Shown here: piece after piece, positions 1 through 12,234 of the stretch
Numbering within the stretch: the stretch's first letter is position 1
Layout of the letters: every line of letters begins with the position of its first letter
Notes under the pieces: generated by a model
The model's input: only the letters and a program-made list of their open reading frames with translations
Told to the model about the DNA's origin: nothing
Databases searched by the model: none
Program-made: the position numbers and the translations under genes
Assembly: GCF_033807715.1 (NCBI RefSeq)
Contig: NC_084590.1
Coordinates: forward strand, 2,082,501 to 2,146,500
Source: Cololabis saira
Taxonomy: Eukaryota > Chordata > Actinopteri > Beloniformes > Belonidae
Reading direction: 5' to 3'
Length of the DNA stretch: 64,000 bases

Positions 1-2760
1 GTAATATGGTCCAGTTTCCTGATGTAATATGGTCCAGTTTCCTGGTGTAATGTGGTCCAGTTTCCTGGTGTAATATGGTCCAGTTTCCTGGTGTAATGTG
101 GTCCAGTTTCCTGGTGTAATATGGTCCAGTTTCCTGGTGTAATGTGGTCCAGTTTCCTGGTGTAATGTGGTCCAGTTTCCTGGTGTACTGTGGTCCAGTT
201 TCCTGGTGTACTGTGGTCCAGTTTCCTGGTGTAATATGGTCCAGTTTCCTGGTGTAATGTGGTCCAGTTTCCTGGTGTAATGTGGTCCAGTTTCCTGGTG
301 TAATGTGGTCCAGTTTCCTGGTGTAATGTGGTCCAGTTTCCTGGTGTAATGTGGTCCAGTTTCCTGGTGTAATACGGTCCAGTTTCCTGGTGTATTATGG
401 TCCAGTTTCCTGGTGTAATATGGTCCAGTTTCCTGGTGTAATGTGGTCCAGTTTCCTGGTGTAATATGGTCCAGTTTCCTGGTGTAATGTGGTCCAGTTT
501 CCTGGTGTAATATGGTCCAGTTTCCTGGTGTAATGTGGTCCAGTTTCCTGGTGTAATGTGGTCCAGTTTCCTGGTGTAATATGGTCCAGTTTCCTGGTGT
601 AATGTGGTCCAGTTTCCTGGTGTAATACGGTCCAGTTTCCTGGTGTAATATGGTCCAGTTTCCTGGTGTAATATGGTCCAGTTTCCTGGTGTAATATGGT
701 CCAGTTTCCTGGTGTAATGTGGTCCAGTTTCCTGGTGTAATATGGTCCAGTTTCCTGGTGTACTGTGGTCCAGTTTCCTGGTGTAATGTGGTCCAGTTTC
801 CTGGTGTAATATGGTCCAGTTTCCTGGTGTAATATGGTCCAGTTTCCTGGTGTAATATGGTCCAGTTTCCCGGTGTAATATGGTCCAGTTTCCTGGTGTA
901 ATATGGTCCAGTTTCCTGGTGTAATGTGGTCCAGTTTCCTGGTGTAATGTGGTCCAGTTTCCTGGTGTAATATGGTCCAGTTTCCTGGTGTATTATGGTC
1001 CAGTTTCCTGGTGTACTGTGGTCCAGTTTCCTGGTGTAATGTGGTCCAGTTTCCTGGTGTATTATGGTCCAGTTTCCTGGTGTAATGTGGTCCAGTTTCC
1101 TGGTGCAATGTGGTCCAGTTTCCTGGTGTAATATGGTCCAGTTTCCTGGTGTAATGTGGTCCAGTTTCCTGGTGTACTGTGGTCCAGTTTCCTGGTGTAC
1201 TGTGGTCCGGTTTCCTGGTGTAATGTGGTCCAGTTTCCTGGTGTAATATGGTCCAGTTTCCTGGTGTACTGTGGTCCAGTTTCCTGGTGTAATGTGGTCC
1301 AGTTTCCTGGTGTACTGTGGTCCAGTTTCCTGGTGTAATGTGGTCCAGTTTCCTGGTGTAATGTGGTCCAGTTTCCTGGTGTAATATGGTCCAGTTTCCT
1401 GGTGTACTGTGGTCCAGTTTCCTGGTGTAATGTGGTCCAGTTTCCTGGTGTAATGTGGTCCCGTTTCCTGGTGTATTATGGTCCAGTTTCCTGGTGTACT
1501 GTGGTCCAGTTTCCTGGTGTAATGTGGTCCAGTTTCCTGGTGTAATATGGTCCAGTTTCCTGGTGTACTGTGGTCCAGTTTCCTGGTGTAATGTGGTCCA
1601 GTTTCCTGGTGTACTGTGGTCCAGTTTCCTGGTGTAATGTGGTCCAGTTTCCTGGTGTAATGTGGTCCAGTTTCCTGGTGTAATGTGGTCCAGTTTCCTG
1701 GTGTAATGTGGTCCAGTTTCTTGGTGTAATACGGTCCAGTTTCCTGGTGTATTATGGTCCAGTTTCCTGGTGTAATATGGTCCAGTTTCCTGGTGTAATG
1801 TGGTCCAGTTTCCTGGTGTAATATGGTCCAGTTTCCTGGTGTAATGTGGTCCAGTTTCCTGGTGTAATGTGGTCCAGTTTCCTGGTGTAATATGGTCCAG
1901 TTTCCTGGTGTAATGTGGTCCAGTTTCCTGGTGTAATATGGTCCAGTTTCCTGGTGTACTGTGGTCCAGTTTCCTGGTGTAATGTGGTCCAGTTTCCTGG
2001 TGTACTGTGGTCCAGTTTCCTGGTGTAATGTGGTCCAGTTTCCTGGTGTAATGTGGTCCAGTTTCCTGGTGTAATATGGTCCAGTTTCCTGGTGTACTGT
2101 GGTCCAGTTTCCTGGTGTACTGTGGTCCAGTTTCCTGGTGTAATGTGGTCCAGTTTCCTGGTGTAATGTGGTCCAGTTTCCTGGTGTAATGTGGTCCAGT
2201 TTCCTGGTGTAATGTGGTCCAGTTTCCTGGTGTAATGTGGTCCAGTTTCCTGGTGTAATACGGTCCAGTTTCCTGGTGTATTATGGTTCAGTTTCCTGGT
2301 GTAATATGGTCCAGTTTCCTGGTGTAATGTGGTCCAGTTTCCTGGTGTAATATGGTCCAGTTTCCTGGTGTAATGTGGTCCAGTTTCCTGGTGTAATGTG
2401 GTCCAGTTTCCTGGTGTAATATGGTCCAGTTTCCTGGTGTAATGTGGTCCAGTTTCCTGGTGTAATATGGTCCAGTTTCCTGGTGTATTATGGTCCAGTT
2501 TCCTGGTGTAATGTGGTCCAGTTTCCTGGTGTAATATGGTCCAGTTTCCTGGTGTAATGTGGTCCAGTTTCCTGGTGTAATGTGGTCCAGTTTCCTGGTG
2601 TAATATGGTCCAGTTTCCTGGTGTAATATGGTCCAGTTTCCTGGTGTAATATGGTCCAGTTTCCTGGTGTAATGTGGTCCAGTTTCCTGGTGTAATGTGG
2701 TCCAGTTTCCTGGTGTAATGTGGTCCAGTTTCCTGGTGTAATGTGGTCCAGTGTCCTGGT
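1..2760. repeat. 23-bp minisatellite array, about 120 units
   Basis: The unit is 'tggtccagtttcctggtgta' plus three variable bases. It is repeated from before the left edge to about 2760, where it decays ('gtgtcctggtgtttgtaagg'). Variation is concentrated at the three positions after 'gtgta' (ata, atg, ctg, tta, atac types), so units fall into a few classes. Rare 'acgg' units at 374, 627, 1731 and 2260 are separated by exact multiples of 23 (11, 48 and 23 units), so no net indel has occurred across nearly 1.9 kb. Because 3 x 23 = 69, frames stay open on both strands. Those long conceptual proteins are artefacts. Confidence 0.98.
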
Positions 2761-2766
2761 GTTTGT

Positions 2767-4560
2767 AAGGACTCTGAGAATCAGAATCAGAATCAGAATA
2801 CTTTATTGTCAGTGTACCTGGGTACAGTGAGATTTGAAGCAGCATCACCTCTCCAGTGCAAGACAAATAGCAGTAGTGCAAACAATAAGAAATATAAAGC
2901 AATAAGAAATATAAGAAATATAAGTAAGACAGCAGCGTTCTGGATCAGCTGGAGCTGCCTGATTGATTTTTTGTTAAGGCCTGTAAAGATGCCATTGCAA
3001 TAATCCAACCTACTGCAAATGAATGCATGAATAAGTTTTTCCATGTCTTGTTTAGAGAGAATAGTACTACTACTATTCAAAACAACCAAGATGGTGGGAA
3101 AAAAATTATCAAACTGACAAGATTTGTTCACGGCTGTAGGCAGATTTAGTGATAAACTTTAGATGGCTGTTGAAGTTCAGGTCTGAGTCAATAATTACAC
3201 CAAGATTTCTGGCTTGATTTGTAGCTGTCAATGACATGGAGCCAAGGTGAGCGCTGATCTTTTCCCTTTCCCTTTCATTTTTATGGCCAAAAATGATCAC
3301 CTCTGTCTTTTCTGCATTTAGCTGGAGAATATTCTGGCACATCCACTCATTGATTTGGTGAATACAGTTACTCAATGAGATCAGGGGCCTGTAGTCATGT
3401 GGTGACACTGAAATATAGAGCTGTGTGTCATCCGCATAAGTATGGTAGGAAATGTTGTGATGTTCCATAATCTGAGCTAGGGGTAACATATAGATGTTGA
3501 ATAGAAGCGGTCCGAGAATGGACCCTTGAGGAACCCCACATGTGATCTTGGTTCTCTCAGACTCATGGTTTCCAATTGACTCAAAAAAGGCCCTATCTTG
3601 AAGTAAGATTTGAACCATTGAAGCACAGTGCCGGTAAGTCCCACCCGCTCTTCCAATCTGCTGAGAAGAATGTTATGATCAACTGTGTCGAATGCAGCAC
3701 TGAGATCCAGTAATACCAAAACAGAGGATTTGCATGCATCATTATTCAGATGAATATCATTTAATACTTTGATGAGTACAGTCTCAGTGCTGTGGTGTGG
3801 CCGAAATCCAGACTGAAATACATTAAAGAGGTTGTTCTGCATCATAAAAGCATGGATTTGCTGGAAAACAACCTTTTCAATGATTTTCCTCAAAAATGGC
3901 AGATTTGATATTGGTCTATAGTTACTAAGTGTTGTAGCATCCAGATTTGATTTTTTTAGAGGTTTTAATACTGCAGTTTTCAAGGCCTGGGGAAACTGGC
4001 CTGTTTGAAAAGAGGAATTTATTATCTGCAATACATCCGGAGTTATCCAGTTAAAAACAATTTAAAAAAGTTTGAAGGCAGAATATCAAGACAGCATGTT
4101 GTGGACTTTAATTTTGAAACATTTTCCGTTGTATAATCTAAGAGGCTAAAATTTCCCAGATTTACTAGAGGATGAGAAGGCACATATCGTTCCTGAGCTG
4201 GAGCTGCACATTTCTTGTCTTATCTGTAATATTGTGTTTGTGAAAAAGGCAGCAAAGTCATTGTAGGCCTTTCGGACAGCAGTTCAGGGGGAATTGAGGC
4301 TGTGGGGTTTGTCAGTCTGTGTACCACAGAGAACAGTGTGTGCGAGCATTATTACTGTTTCTATCAATAATAAAAAAACGATTGCCTTGCATTCTTCAGT
4401 TTCTGGTTATAGTTGCGAAGACTCTCTTTATAAATGTTGTAATATACCTGAGTTTGTTTTTGTGCCACCTGCGTTCTGCTTGTCTACATATCCTTCTCTG
4501 TGCTTTAACCAGTGAGGCGTTTCTCCAGGGTTACTGGTTGCTGCCTTTTTCACAGGTTAG
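2767..4560 (-). mobile_element. L2/Maui-like LINE, 5'-truncated and decayed
   Basis: Minus-strand translations give a non-LTR reverse transcriptase in broken frames. Around 4031-3600 lies a segment with 'SNYRPISNLPFLRKIIEKV' and 'LDLSAAFDTVDHNILLSRL'. Around 3618-3130 lies 'GVPQGSILGPLLFNIYMLPL' followed by the catalytic YADD in 'YADDTQLYISV'. At 3131-2950 lies 'SRLDYCNGIF' and 'LQLIQNAA'. Upstream traces of the linker before the RT reach about 4560. The 3' end is a short tail of repeated 'tctgat' (2776-2799 on plus), typical of self-primed LINE ends. The clade is assigned from memory of motif wording; a CR1/Rex1 relative is possible. Confidence 0.85.
3109..4031 (-). pseudogene. reverse transcriptase fragment of the L2-like LINE
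   Basis: Two overlapping open frames (4031..3477 and 3618..3109) hold successive parts of one RT domain, so at least one frameshift separates them near 3600. The fingers/palm start is in the upstream frame. The GVPQGS motif and the YADD catalytic pair are in the downstream frame, and the thumb/C-terminal 'SRLDYCN' region continues in a third frame. No endonuclease domain and no full open frame remain, so the copy cannot encode a working enzyme. Confidence 0.82.
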
Positions 4561-4745
4561 GCTTTTTAATCCGGCCCGCCGGATTCGTCTAAATTATAGT
4601 AAAAACCTTGTTCATTTTCCACTTTCCCTGCAATGCCCATGTTTCCCCAATAGATGGCGCACGCGCACTCCAACACATTGACCGTTCTTTGTAAAGTTGT
4701 AAAAACTGATATATTCAGATTATTTGAGCTCAGTAAATACAGTAG

Positions 4746-5450
4746 AGCCCCTGGCACCGATCTCCGCAACGCCGATCCCTGGCACCCATCTCTGCTGGAC
4801 CGATCCCTGGCACCCATCTCTGCAGCGCCGACCCCTGGCACCCATCTCTGCAGCGCCGACCCCTGGCACCCATCTCTGCAGCGCCGACCCCTGGCACCCA
4901 TCTCTGCAGCGCCGACTCCTGGCACCCATCTCTGCAGCGCCGACCCCTGGCACCAATATCTGCAGCGCCGATCCCTGGCACCAATCTCTGCAGCGGCGAT
5001 CCCTGCCACCGATCCCTCGCACCGATCTCTGCAGCGCCAATCCCTGGCACCCATCTCTGCAGCACCAATCCCTGGCACCCATCTCTGCAGCGCCGATCCC
5101 TGGCGCCGATCTCTGCAGCGCCGATCCCTGGCGCCGATCTCTGCAGCGCCGATCCCTGCCACCGATCCCTCGCACCGATCTCTGCAGCGCCAATCCCTGC
5201 CACCGATCCCTGGCGCCGATCTCTGCAGCGCCGATCCCTGGCGCCGATCTCTGCAGCGCCGATCCCTGCCACCGATCCCTCGCACCGATCTCTGCAGCGC
5301 CAATCCCTGGCACTCATCTCTGCAGCACCAATCCCTGGCACCCATCTCTGCAGCGCCGATCCCTGGCGCCGATCTCTGCAGCGCCGATCCCTGGCGCCGA
5401 TCTCTGCAGTGCCGATCGCTGGCGCCGGTCCTATGCGCTGATCTCTGCAG
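4746..5450. repeat. 28-bp GC-rich minisatellite
   Basis: The unit is 'cgccgacccctggcaccc' plus 'atctctgcag', repeated about 25 times with internal variants. The left block (4790-4960) is nearly pure 28-mers. From about 4990, units carry an added 'atccctgccaccgatccctcgcacc'-type module, giving a longer composite period (near-identical blocks start around 4985, 5150 and 5265). Each unit contains a PstI-like CTGCAG and clustered CpG. Because 28 is not a multiple of three, all three frames show the same degenerate peptide. The open frames on both strands (up to about 330 codons) are repeat artefacts. Confidence 0.96.
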
Positions 5451-5885
5451 CGCTAAAGTCTGTGGTGCTTCAGCTTTCACAAAATATCCACTTGAAAATA
5501 ACTTGAATAATCTCTGCAGAACCTCATACTGGCTCGTATGCTTCAAGTAAAAACCTCCCCAAAAACACAAATCTCATTTTTTTTATCCTCCCGCGTCCCA
5601 TCATGTCTGCTCGCCTGTTAGTCTGAAAAGCGATGCAGAGCGAGGAGTAGCATAACCGGAGGTGATTGCCAGCAGCAGAGACGGAGAGTCGAGTGCATGT
5701 TTCTGATTTTCTCCTGGGTGCCATTTTTCAGCTCTTCTCAGCATTCAGAGGCTGCAGGCCGGATTTCTCGGAGCCGGTAGAAACCCTCTGCCGAGACTGG
5801 GAGGGTAGAACTCACGCACCAGAAGCTGAATGCCATCTGCTCTGACACCATGTCATACTTTCTCTGGTTGTGTTCAAGGTGGTTC
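5451..5885. other. no recognised feature
   Basis: About 430 bp between the 28-bp array and the Tc1-like element. No coding frame, tandem repeat or dispersed family was recognised. Confidence 0.5.
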
Positions 5886-7082
5886 TACAAACCGGATTCG
5901 GTTGAAGTTGGGAAATTGTGTAAAATGTAAATAAAAACAAAATACAACGATTTGAAAATCCTTCTCAACCTATATTCAATTGAATACCCTACAAAGACAA
6001 CATATTTAATGTTCAAACTGATAAACTTTATTGTTTTTTGCCAAATAATAATTAACTTAGAATTTCATGGCTGCAACGCGTCCAGTAGAAGTTGGGAAAG
6101 GCGGCAAAAAATACTGAGAAAGATGAGAAAAGCTCATCAAACACCTATTTGGAACATCCACATGTGATCAGGCTAATTGGGAACAGGTGGGAACCATGAT
6201 TGGGTATAAAAGGAGCCTCCCCAAACATGCTCAGTCATTCACAAGCAAGGATGGGGCGAGGGTCACCACTTTGTCCACAACTGCGTGAGAAAATAGTTGA
6301 ACAGTTTAAGAACAACATCTCTCAAAGCAAAATTGCAAGGAATGTAGGGATTTCAACATCTACGGTCCATAATATCAAAAGGTTCAGAGAATCTGGTGAA
6401 ATCACTGCACGTAAGCACCACGGCCGGAAACCAAGACTGAATGACCGTGACCTTCGATCCCTCAGACGGCACTGCCTTAAAAACCCACATGAGTGTGTAA
6501 AGGATATCACCAAATGGGCTCAGCAAAACTTCAGAAAACCACTGTCAGTAAATACAGTTCGTCACTACATCAGTAAGTGCGGGTTAAAACTCCATGCAAA
6601 GCAAAAGCTGTTTATGAACAACAGCCAGAAACGCTGCCGGGTTATCTGGGCCCGAGCTCGTGTAAAATGGACTGATGCACAATGGAAAAGTGTTTTGTGG
6701 TCTGATGAGTCCACTTTTCAAATAGTTTTTGGAAACACTGGACGTCGTGTCCTCCGGACCAAAGAGGAAGCGGAACCATCCGGACTGTTATAAACGCAGA
6801 GTTCTAAAGCAGCATCTGTGACGGTTTGGGGGTGCATTAGTTCCCATGGCATGGGTCACTTACATTTCTGTGAAGGAACATACATGCTGAAAAGTACATA
6901 CAGATTTTGGAGCAACATATGCTGCCATCCAAGCCATGTCTTTTTCCATGGTGCTTATTTCAGCAAGACAATGCCAAGCCACGTTCTGCACGTGTTACAA
7001 CAGCGTGGCTTGGTAGTAAAAGAGTCCAGGTTCTCCCCTGGCCCGCTTGCAGTCCAGACCTGTCACTTGACCTGTTTGAGTA
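5886..7082 (+). mobile_element. Tc1-like DNA transposon, 3' end missing
   Basis: The left end 'tacaaaccggattcgg' followed by 'gttgggaaattgtgtaaaatg' is a Tc1-like terminal region of a family widespread in fish. A mangled transposase gene begins at 6251. Homology stops abruptly after 'cagtccagacctgtc' (about 7066), so the coding end and the right inverted repeat are gone. From 7083 the sequence is unrelated. The family is recognised from memory of its consensus; a library search would name it. Confidence 0.88.
6251..7080 (+). pseudogene. Tc1-like transposase, frameshifted and truncated
   Basis: The frame starts 'MGRGSPLCPQLREKIVEQF' and shows the paired-like helix-turn-helix ('SQSKIARNVGISTSTVHNIK', about residues 22-41, with one Ile codon fewer than related copies), the second HTH, and the first catalytic Asp in 'VLWSDESTFQ'. 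A frameshift near 6770 ends it at a TAA. Downstream, another frame carries the second Asp motif 'QQDNAKP' (about 6960). The third acidic residue, expected in the 'PIENVW' region, is lost by the 3' truncation. A DDE enzyme without its third acid and with a shifted frame would be inactive. Confidence 0.88.
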
Positions 7083-7956
7083 AATAAATCAGTATTTTTG
7101 GGAAGCTCCTGCCTCCTGGTCTCTCCTGCATTTGGGTCCTCATATTTCCTCACAAATAGTTGCAAATAGGCTACTGGCCTATATAGCCAGGTTTTCATGC
7201 TCTGTTGGTTGAGCATGTTGTGTTTAACTGTCATAAAGCATTTGTAATGAAGATTACAATGTAAAATTGACACTCCCTTTAATCTGTCTGCTTGTCATGT
7301 TTTCTGCTTAAAAGTTTTTATAAGTCCGCTTTTTCTGGGACAATATGGCCCACCCATTTTTGTCCTGGCCCACCCAAAAATATATTTCTGCCTACGCCAC
7401 TGGTAAAATATATATTTTTTTCATTAAAACTTCTTTGAATTCTGAGATGAAAACTCAATAGGAGTGGTTGCCAGCGGTTTTCACACATTACTTGACCACT
7501 CCGCCTCTACTTAGACAACAATAGTTTCCTCACTTTGCTCAGCTTTTAAAGCGCTGGACAAAAAGCCGAACTCACACCACTATTGCAGTATTGTAAAAAA
7601 AATACAACTTTTGGAGCTTCTGACTTTTTTTGTTTTGTTTATGCCATAGTTTGTTTACTTTATAGATACTGCACGGTTTAGCTCACCCACCCCTAAATCA
7701 AACTGCTTTCTCAATTGCAGCAACAAAACAGTGGAGTGCCATCCCTTCAAATATTTGATGTTAATGTTAAAAAATGGTTGAAAGACAGTCACATTACTTA
7801 TGTTGTCATTAAGGTCTGATAATGTCTCTCTGGTTGGCTATAAGCACTGGTCTGTCCTACAGGGGAATGTATTATTATTATTAATATAAATTACAAAATT
7901 ATTAATGAATTTCTGGAGGTTGAGTCTGATATACAATTTATAATTAATTAAAAAAT
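7083..7956. other. no gene; old repeat debris
   Basis: AT-rich sequence. A stretch near 7330-7400 ('cctggcccacccaaaaatat', 'tgcctacgccactgg') resembles the end of a dispersed fish repeat. Nothing else was recognised. Confidence 0.4.
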
Positions 7957-7958
7957 GT

Positions 7959-8034
7959 ATTATTACTATTATTATTATTAGTAGTAGTAGTAGTAGTAGT
8001 AGTAGCAGCAGTAGTAGTAGTAGTAGTAGTAGTA
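7959..8034. repeat. compound (ATT)n-(GTA)n microsatellite
   Basis: An (ATT)n run to 7980 switches directly to (GTA)n from 7981, interrupted once by two 'gca' units around 8005. Confidence 0.95.
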
Positions 8035-8331
8035 TAATTATTATGCTCTGGTTTTGGTAAGAAGTTGTGGGTTTTTCACGGATTTTGTGAGATGAGGTTG
8101 TTTTTTTGTTGTTCTCTTAACTGGTAAAATAAAAATTGGCAGACTCAATTATTGATCCAAAAGATTACATATTTATCCTCCCCCTTCCTCCCCCTCTAAC
8201 AAGAGACGTGATTCTGAATCACGTGAGAATCATGTGTGAATACCGCCATATGAAACTGGGACCATCTGTATTTCTCTTATTTGAGACCGTGAAGCACTTG
8301 TTTTGATAGTAAAGACCTCTGTAAGTGTACT

Positions 8332-8692
8332 TACAGGACTGTCTCAGAAAATTACAATATTGGGATTTTCTGTAATGCAATTACAGAAACAAAAATGTCA
8401 TACATTCTGGATTCATTACAAATCAACTGAAAGCCTTTTATTATTTTAATATTGATGATCATGGCTTACAGCTTAAGAAAACTCAAATATCCTATCTCAA
8501 AAAATTTGAATATTCTGGGAATCTTAATCTTAAACTGTAAGCCATAATCAGCAATATTAAAATAATAAAAGGCTTGCAATATTTCAGTTGATTTGTAATG
8601 AATCCAGAATGTATGACATTTTAGTTTTTTTTAATTGCATTACAGAAAATAAACTTTATCACAATATTCAAATTTTCTGAGACAGTCCTGTA
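8332..8692. mobile_element. palindromic TA-flanked MITE, copy 1 (full length)
   Basis: The 361-bp copy begins 'tacaggactgtctcagaaaa' and ends 'gagacagtcctgta'. The two arms (each about 150 bp) are inverted copies around a spacer containing 'aaaactcaaatatcctatct'. A CAG..CTG terminus next to TA fits Tc1/mariner-type integration. There is no coding capacity. Four more copies lie at 19317, 22281, 23249 and 38376. Confidence 0.9.
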
Positions 8693-9797
8693 TTTCCTCA
8701 ATGAAACTTGGTCTGGAACTGATAAGAGAATCAATAAAGAAGAGGATTGGTAAGCATTATTGCTAATGGAACTGGCATTATTAAAATCTTATTAATTCCC
8801 TTTAATTTTGATGAAAAACTTTATTTTTAGACAAAGAACGGAGGCTTGCAAGTGGAACCAGACTGCAACGTTCAGCATGCAAAAATAGATGCACCCTCAG
8901 GTGACATGACAAACTTTCAGTTCATTTGGACCGTACTGTTTGAAGATCATTGTGTGTGAAATAAGGGAGTTAAGGAGGAGGGCAAATCCTCATATAAACC
9001 CTGCAGCTGGGATTGACGTACGGAAATCACACTGATCATGTGCAGATGTACGCAGCGTGAATCTGAAATGGGACTCACATGCGGTCTACGAGGCACGCAG
9101 GTCTGATGTAAAGAGTGTGAGGAGCCAGTAAACACAGACATGGATATTTACTGCATCTGAACTATGTAAACATGACTACAGACACATCTGAGAGACATTA
9201 GCATCCAACACAACGATGGTGTGGAGGAAACAGCGTGCAGATCTGATGTCCACACATGGCAGCTGTGATCAACAACTAGTAACACACGCCAGGAAAACAA
9301 TGGCTTCAAAGAAGAAGCACAAGATATACGAGCATCTTTTCACCCGTGTTACAACTAGAAAATACACTTCTAGGAGAGAGCGACTAAACAATGGAGCTTT
9401 TGATCAATAACAGCTGTTTGCTATGATGCAGTCCTGGAGCCAGAAGATCATTAACATTATTTTCACCAAAGACAAGAACCTTGGCTATACACACTCGTCT
9501 GCTTTTTGAAGCCGTGCCTTCACATGGTTTTACTTACTGATGGTGTACGAATGCACAGGCCAGAGTTCCACCCAGATCTGGAGCTGTGACCTCAGACGGG
9601 TGCAGCTGCAGGACTGACACTGGGCTTTTCTAAGTTTGTCAAGATTTTTGAACACATTTAAGGAGTGACCCCAGGACAGAATTAGCTGCTTACACTGCCA
9701 GCTCCACAAAGAGATGTGGTTTCTGTAGGCAAGCTTAGCAGAACATGGGTTGAACTGTCCCAGCTATAATCTCTCCTATTCATGTGATATGCAGCGC
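8693..9797. other. no recognised feature
   Basis: About 1.1 kb with only short frames. No motif or family was recognised. Confidence 0.4.
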
Positions 9798-10456
9798 GTT
9801 TACAGGGGAAGTTTAATTCCTCTTTCAGAATTAAAATTAAATCCGATTTAAAATTAGTAAAAATGACCATGTAAACACCTAATTCCAAATGAAAATGGCC
9901 ATTCTAAATTAACATTAATTCTGAAGTAAGTGGCTGGTTTATTCTGATTTTAAATCTGAATAGAATAATTCCAGATCATGTATACACTCAATCCTCTTTA
10001 AATTAATTCCGGTCTTTCTTTCTGCTCGTTCTCTCGCCCGTCTGTCTCCATGATCTTATATTCCACTGGGCTGGTTTTCCTAACAAAGTTTAAAGATGCA
10101 GCAGCAGTAAACGCTGGTCAAGAGCAGAGACCATTTATTTAATCAATAGAAATCATTAAAAGAACAGATGGAAACAGGAAACATCAAAATTGTGATCTTT
10201 TCAAAGTTGTAGCGGCTAAGTTAGTTTTTCTTCCGGTAGTTTAACTTCCGGTCCCCCCCCTATCCAATCAGAACCTTCCCAACCCCCAGACCTGGAGAGG
10301 AATTGGAGAAAGACCATCAAACGTGTTTTCCATGTAAACCTCAATTCAGAATTACTATTTCCATGTAAACTCAAAGGAAAATAGTTTAATTCGGAATTAT
10401 TTAATTTGGAATAATTAATTCCGAATTAAAAAACATCATGTAACCGTGGCCATGGT
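9798..10456 (+). mobile_element. AT-rich MITE ('taattcctcttt' family), copy A
   Basis: Shares its course with 17683..18213 and 51412..51900: 'aattaaaattaaatccgatt', 'gaccatgtaaacacctaatt', 'aaaatggccatt', a central 'tttctttctgctcgtt' block, and an end rich in 'ttaattccgaattaa' finishing near 'catcatgtaaccgtggcc'. The two ends carry complementary ATGTAAAC/GTTACATG-type words. Copy A keeps the small exon-like block (10095-10180) in degraded form. Confidence 0.82.
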
Positions 10457-12234
10457 AGCAGCTTCAGTACACTTCTGTCTCCTCAATTGCCTCAATTGTG
10501 TTTCTGAAGAGGATCCCTCATTTCTGTGGTATCCAATAATTTGGTTCCTCACTTTCTACTCTAAAAGTTTCTGCAGTTTACTTACACACCTAACCTTTAC
10601 TTATGTTGAGCCTTACTAACAACCATGTGGTGCCAGATAACTCGTCGTGTTTGTGAATGGCTGAACCTTCCAGAAGCTCTGCTTCGCTTATATATCAAAT
10701 ATTCACATATCTTGATATTTGTTCATTAGCTGGATAATTGGTTTGAATTTTGGCATTAATCTTCTCTTTTTATTATTTGAAAACAGAAAAGCTCAAAAGT
10801 TAAACACGTTTGCGAGCATGTTATAATTTGTTCACCTCATAGCAACAAGCAGACAGTACCAACCATATTCATGTATCAGATAAAGTTCATTTCATTAAAA
10901 TCTTATGCTTTTATATGGTACATTTGAGAAAATAACTCGTACTGGAAAGCATATATTTAGGTGTATTGCATGAAGGACAACTCAAAAACCTAATTGTACT
11001 GCCCCACGGTAAAATGCCAATTTACCATCAGTACAATACCATGAAGTGCTTGTTAATTATGTACTGAGTCTTTAACTTGGTTGAGTTCTCTGTCATTAGC
11101 AGAAATGTCAGACAACAATAATGAAAGAGCTCTCCTCTAAGAAGATGGCCTGTTTAAAGAAGGTCCAGCCAAATATTCAGAGAATCTGGATGTGCCTCAG
11201 CCAGCTGGGGACTCGCATCAATACCCAGACAATCAAAGAATCAAGACTTCATAACTAAATCATTAAACTGCATTATTTACATGAAATGATATTGAGACTG
11301 TAAGATCTTATTAAAACTGATTTCTTTTCTTTGTATGAGCACCGTAAGAAAATGCGTAAGAAATCCATTTCCATTTATTTTTGTGGTCAATTTTTGAACA
11401 GAAAAGTAAAAAAAAAGAAAGAAAAGAAAACATATATCTACTCTCAGCCTGAATAAGCAGTATTTTACATAGAACTAGTGAGGCTGACCGAGGTGACCAA
11501 TACCACGAAAACAAGTGACAGGCAACATCTAGCTAAATGATTTCATAGTTCCATAAGCGGAAATAAAAATAGAAATGGAGGACAGAAGTGTGTTTTCCAT
11601 GTCAGCGCTCCCTCACAGATTCACGCCCTGCATGTCGCCGTCTCGGCTTTTCTGACCCGGGAGACATTTCCTGCTGAAATCTGAGGTGGAAGGAAATGGA
11701 CTGTGTTGCTGAAACATTCATGCAACATGACTAGAGGCTGTAATAAGATAATAAGATAGGACCTGCTTTTAACAAAAAACCATGTCAAAATAAACGCAGG
11801 AGTGGACTAGTGTACTAGCTGTTACACTTACTGACAGCACCCATGCAGTTCATCTGAGACTAATACCAGCTTTAACTAAAACCTACTTTAAAGGTAGACT
11901 AAGCAGGATCAAAAGTAATCCCTCTCAATCATGTCTTATATGTGGTTGTGTATTTCTTTACTTCAATTAGTTTTTAACTATTCCTCATTTTAAAATCAAT
12001 AGTGTCCGAATTTGGTTTAAATCATACATGTAAAGTTCACGCATAAAATGTGAAGCATAACTATGTTTGCAAATGTTAAGAGTGGGAATGGGAATTGAAA
12101 GTCAAATTTGCAGATAGTCAATATCTAATAGTCCATGGAATAATGTATTAAATTCTTACAAATTCAAAAATGTATTCGAACCAACCAAAAACATTCAATA
12201 GATATACCTCCAACTAGGAATTTTTTCAAAGGAC
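10457..12234. other. no recognised feature
   Basis: About 1.8 kb of AT-rich sequence with no convincing frame or known family. Confidence 0.4.

Noticed and set aside
1..2760. Repetitive array as a CRISPR or a repetitive protein gene (long frames on both strands)
   Set aside because: There are no unique spacers; units are contiguous 23-mers. Frames are open only because 3 x 23 is in phase, and no codon bias, start context or splice sites are seen.
4566..5570. Open frames of about 300 codons on both strands in the 28-bp array
   Set aside because: All frames give the same degenerate peptide because the period is 28. The frames simply reflect lack of stops in the repeat.
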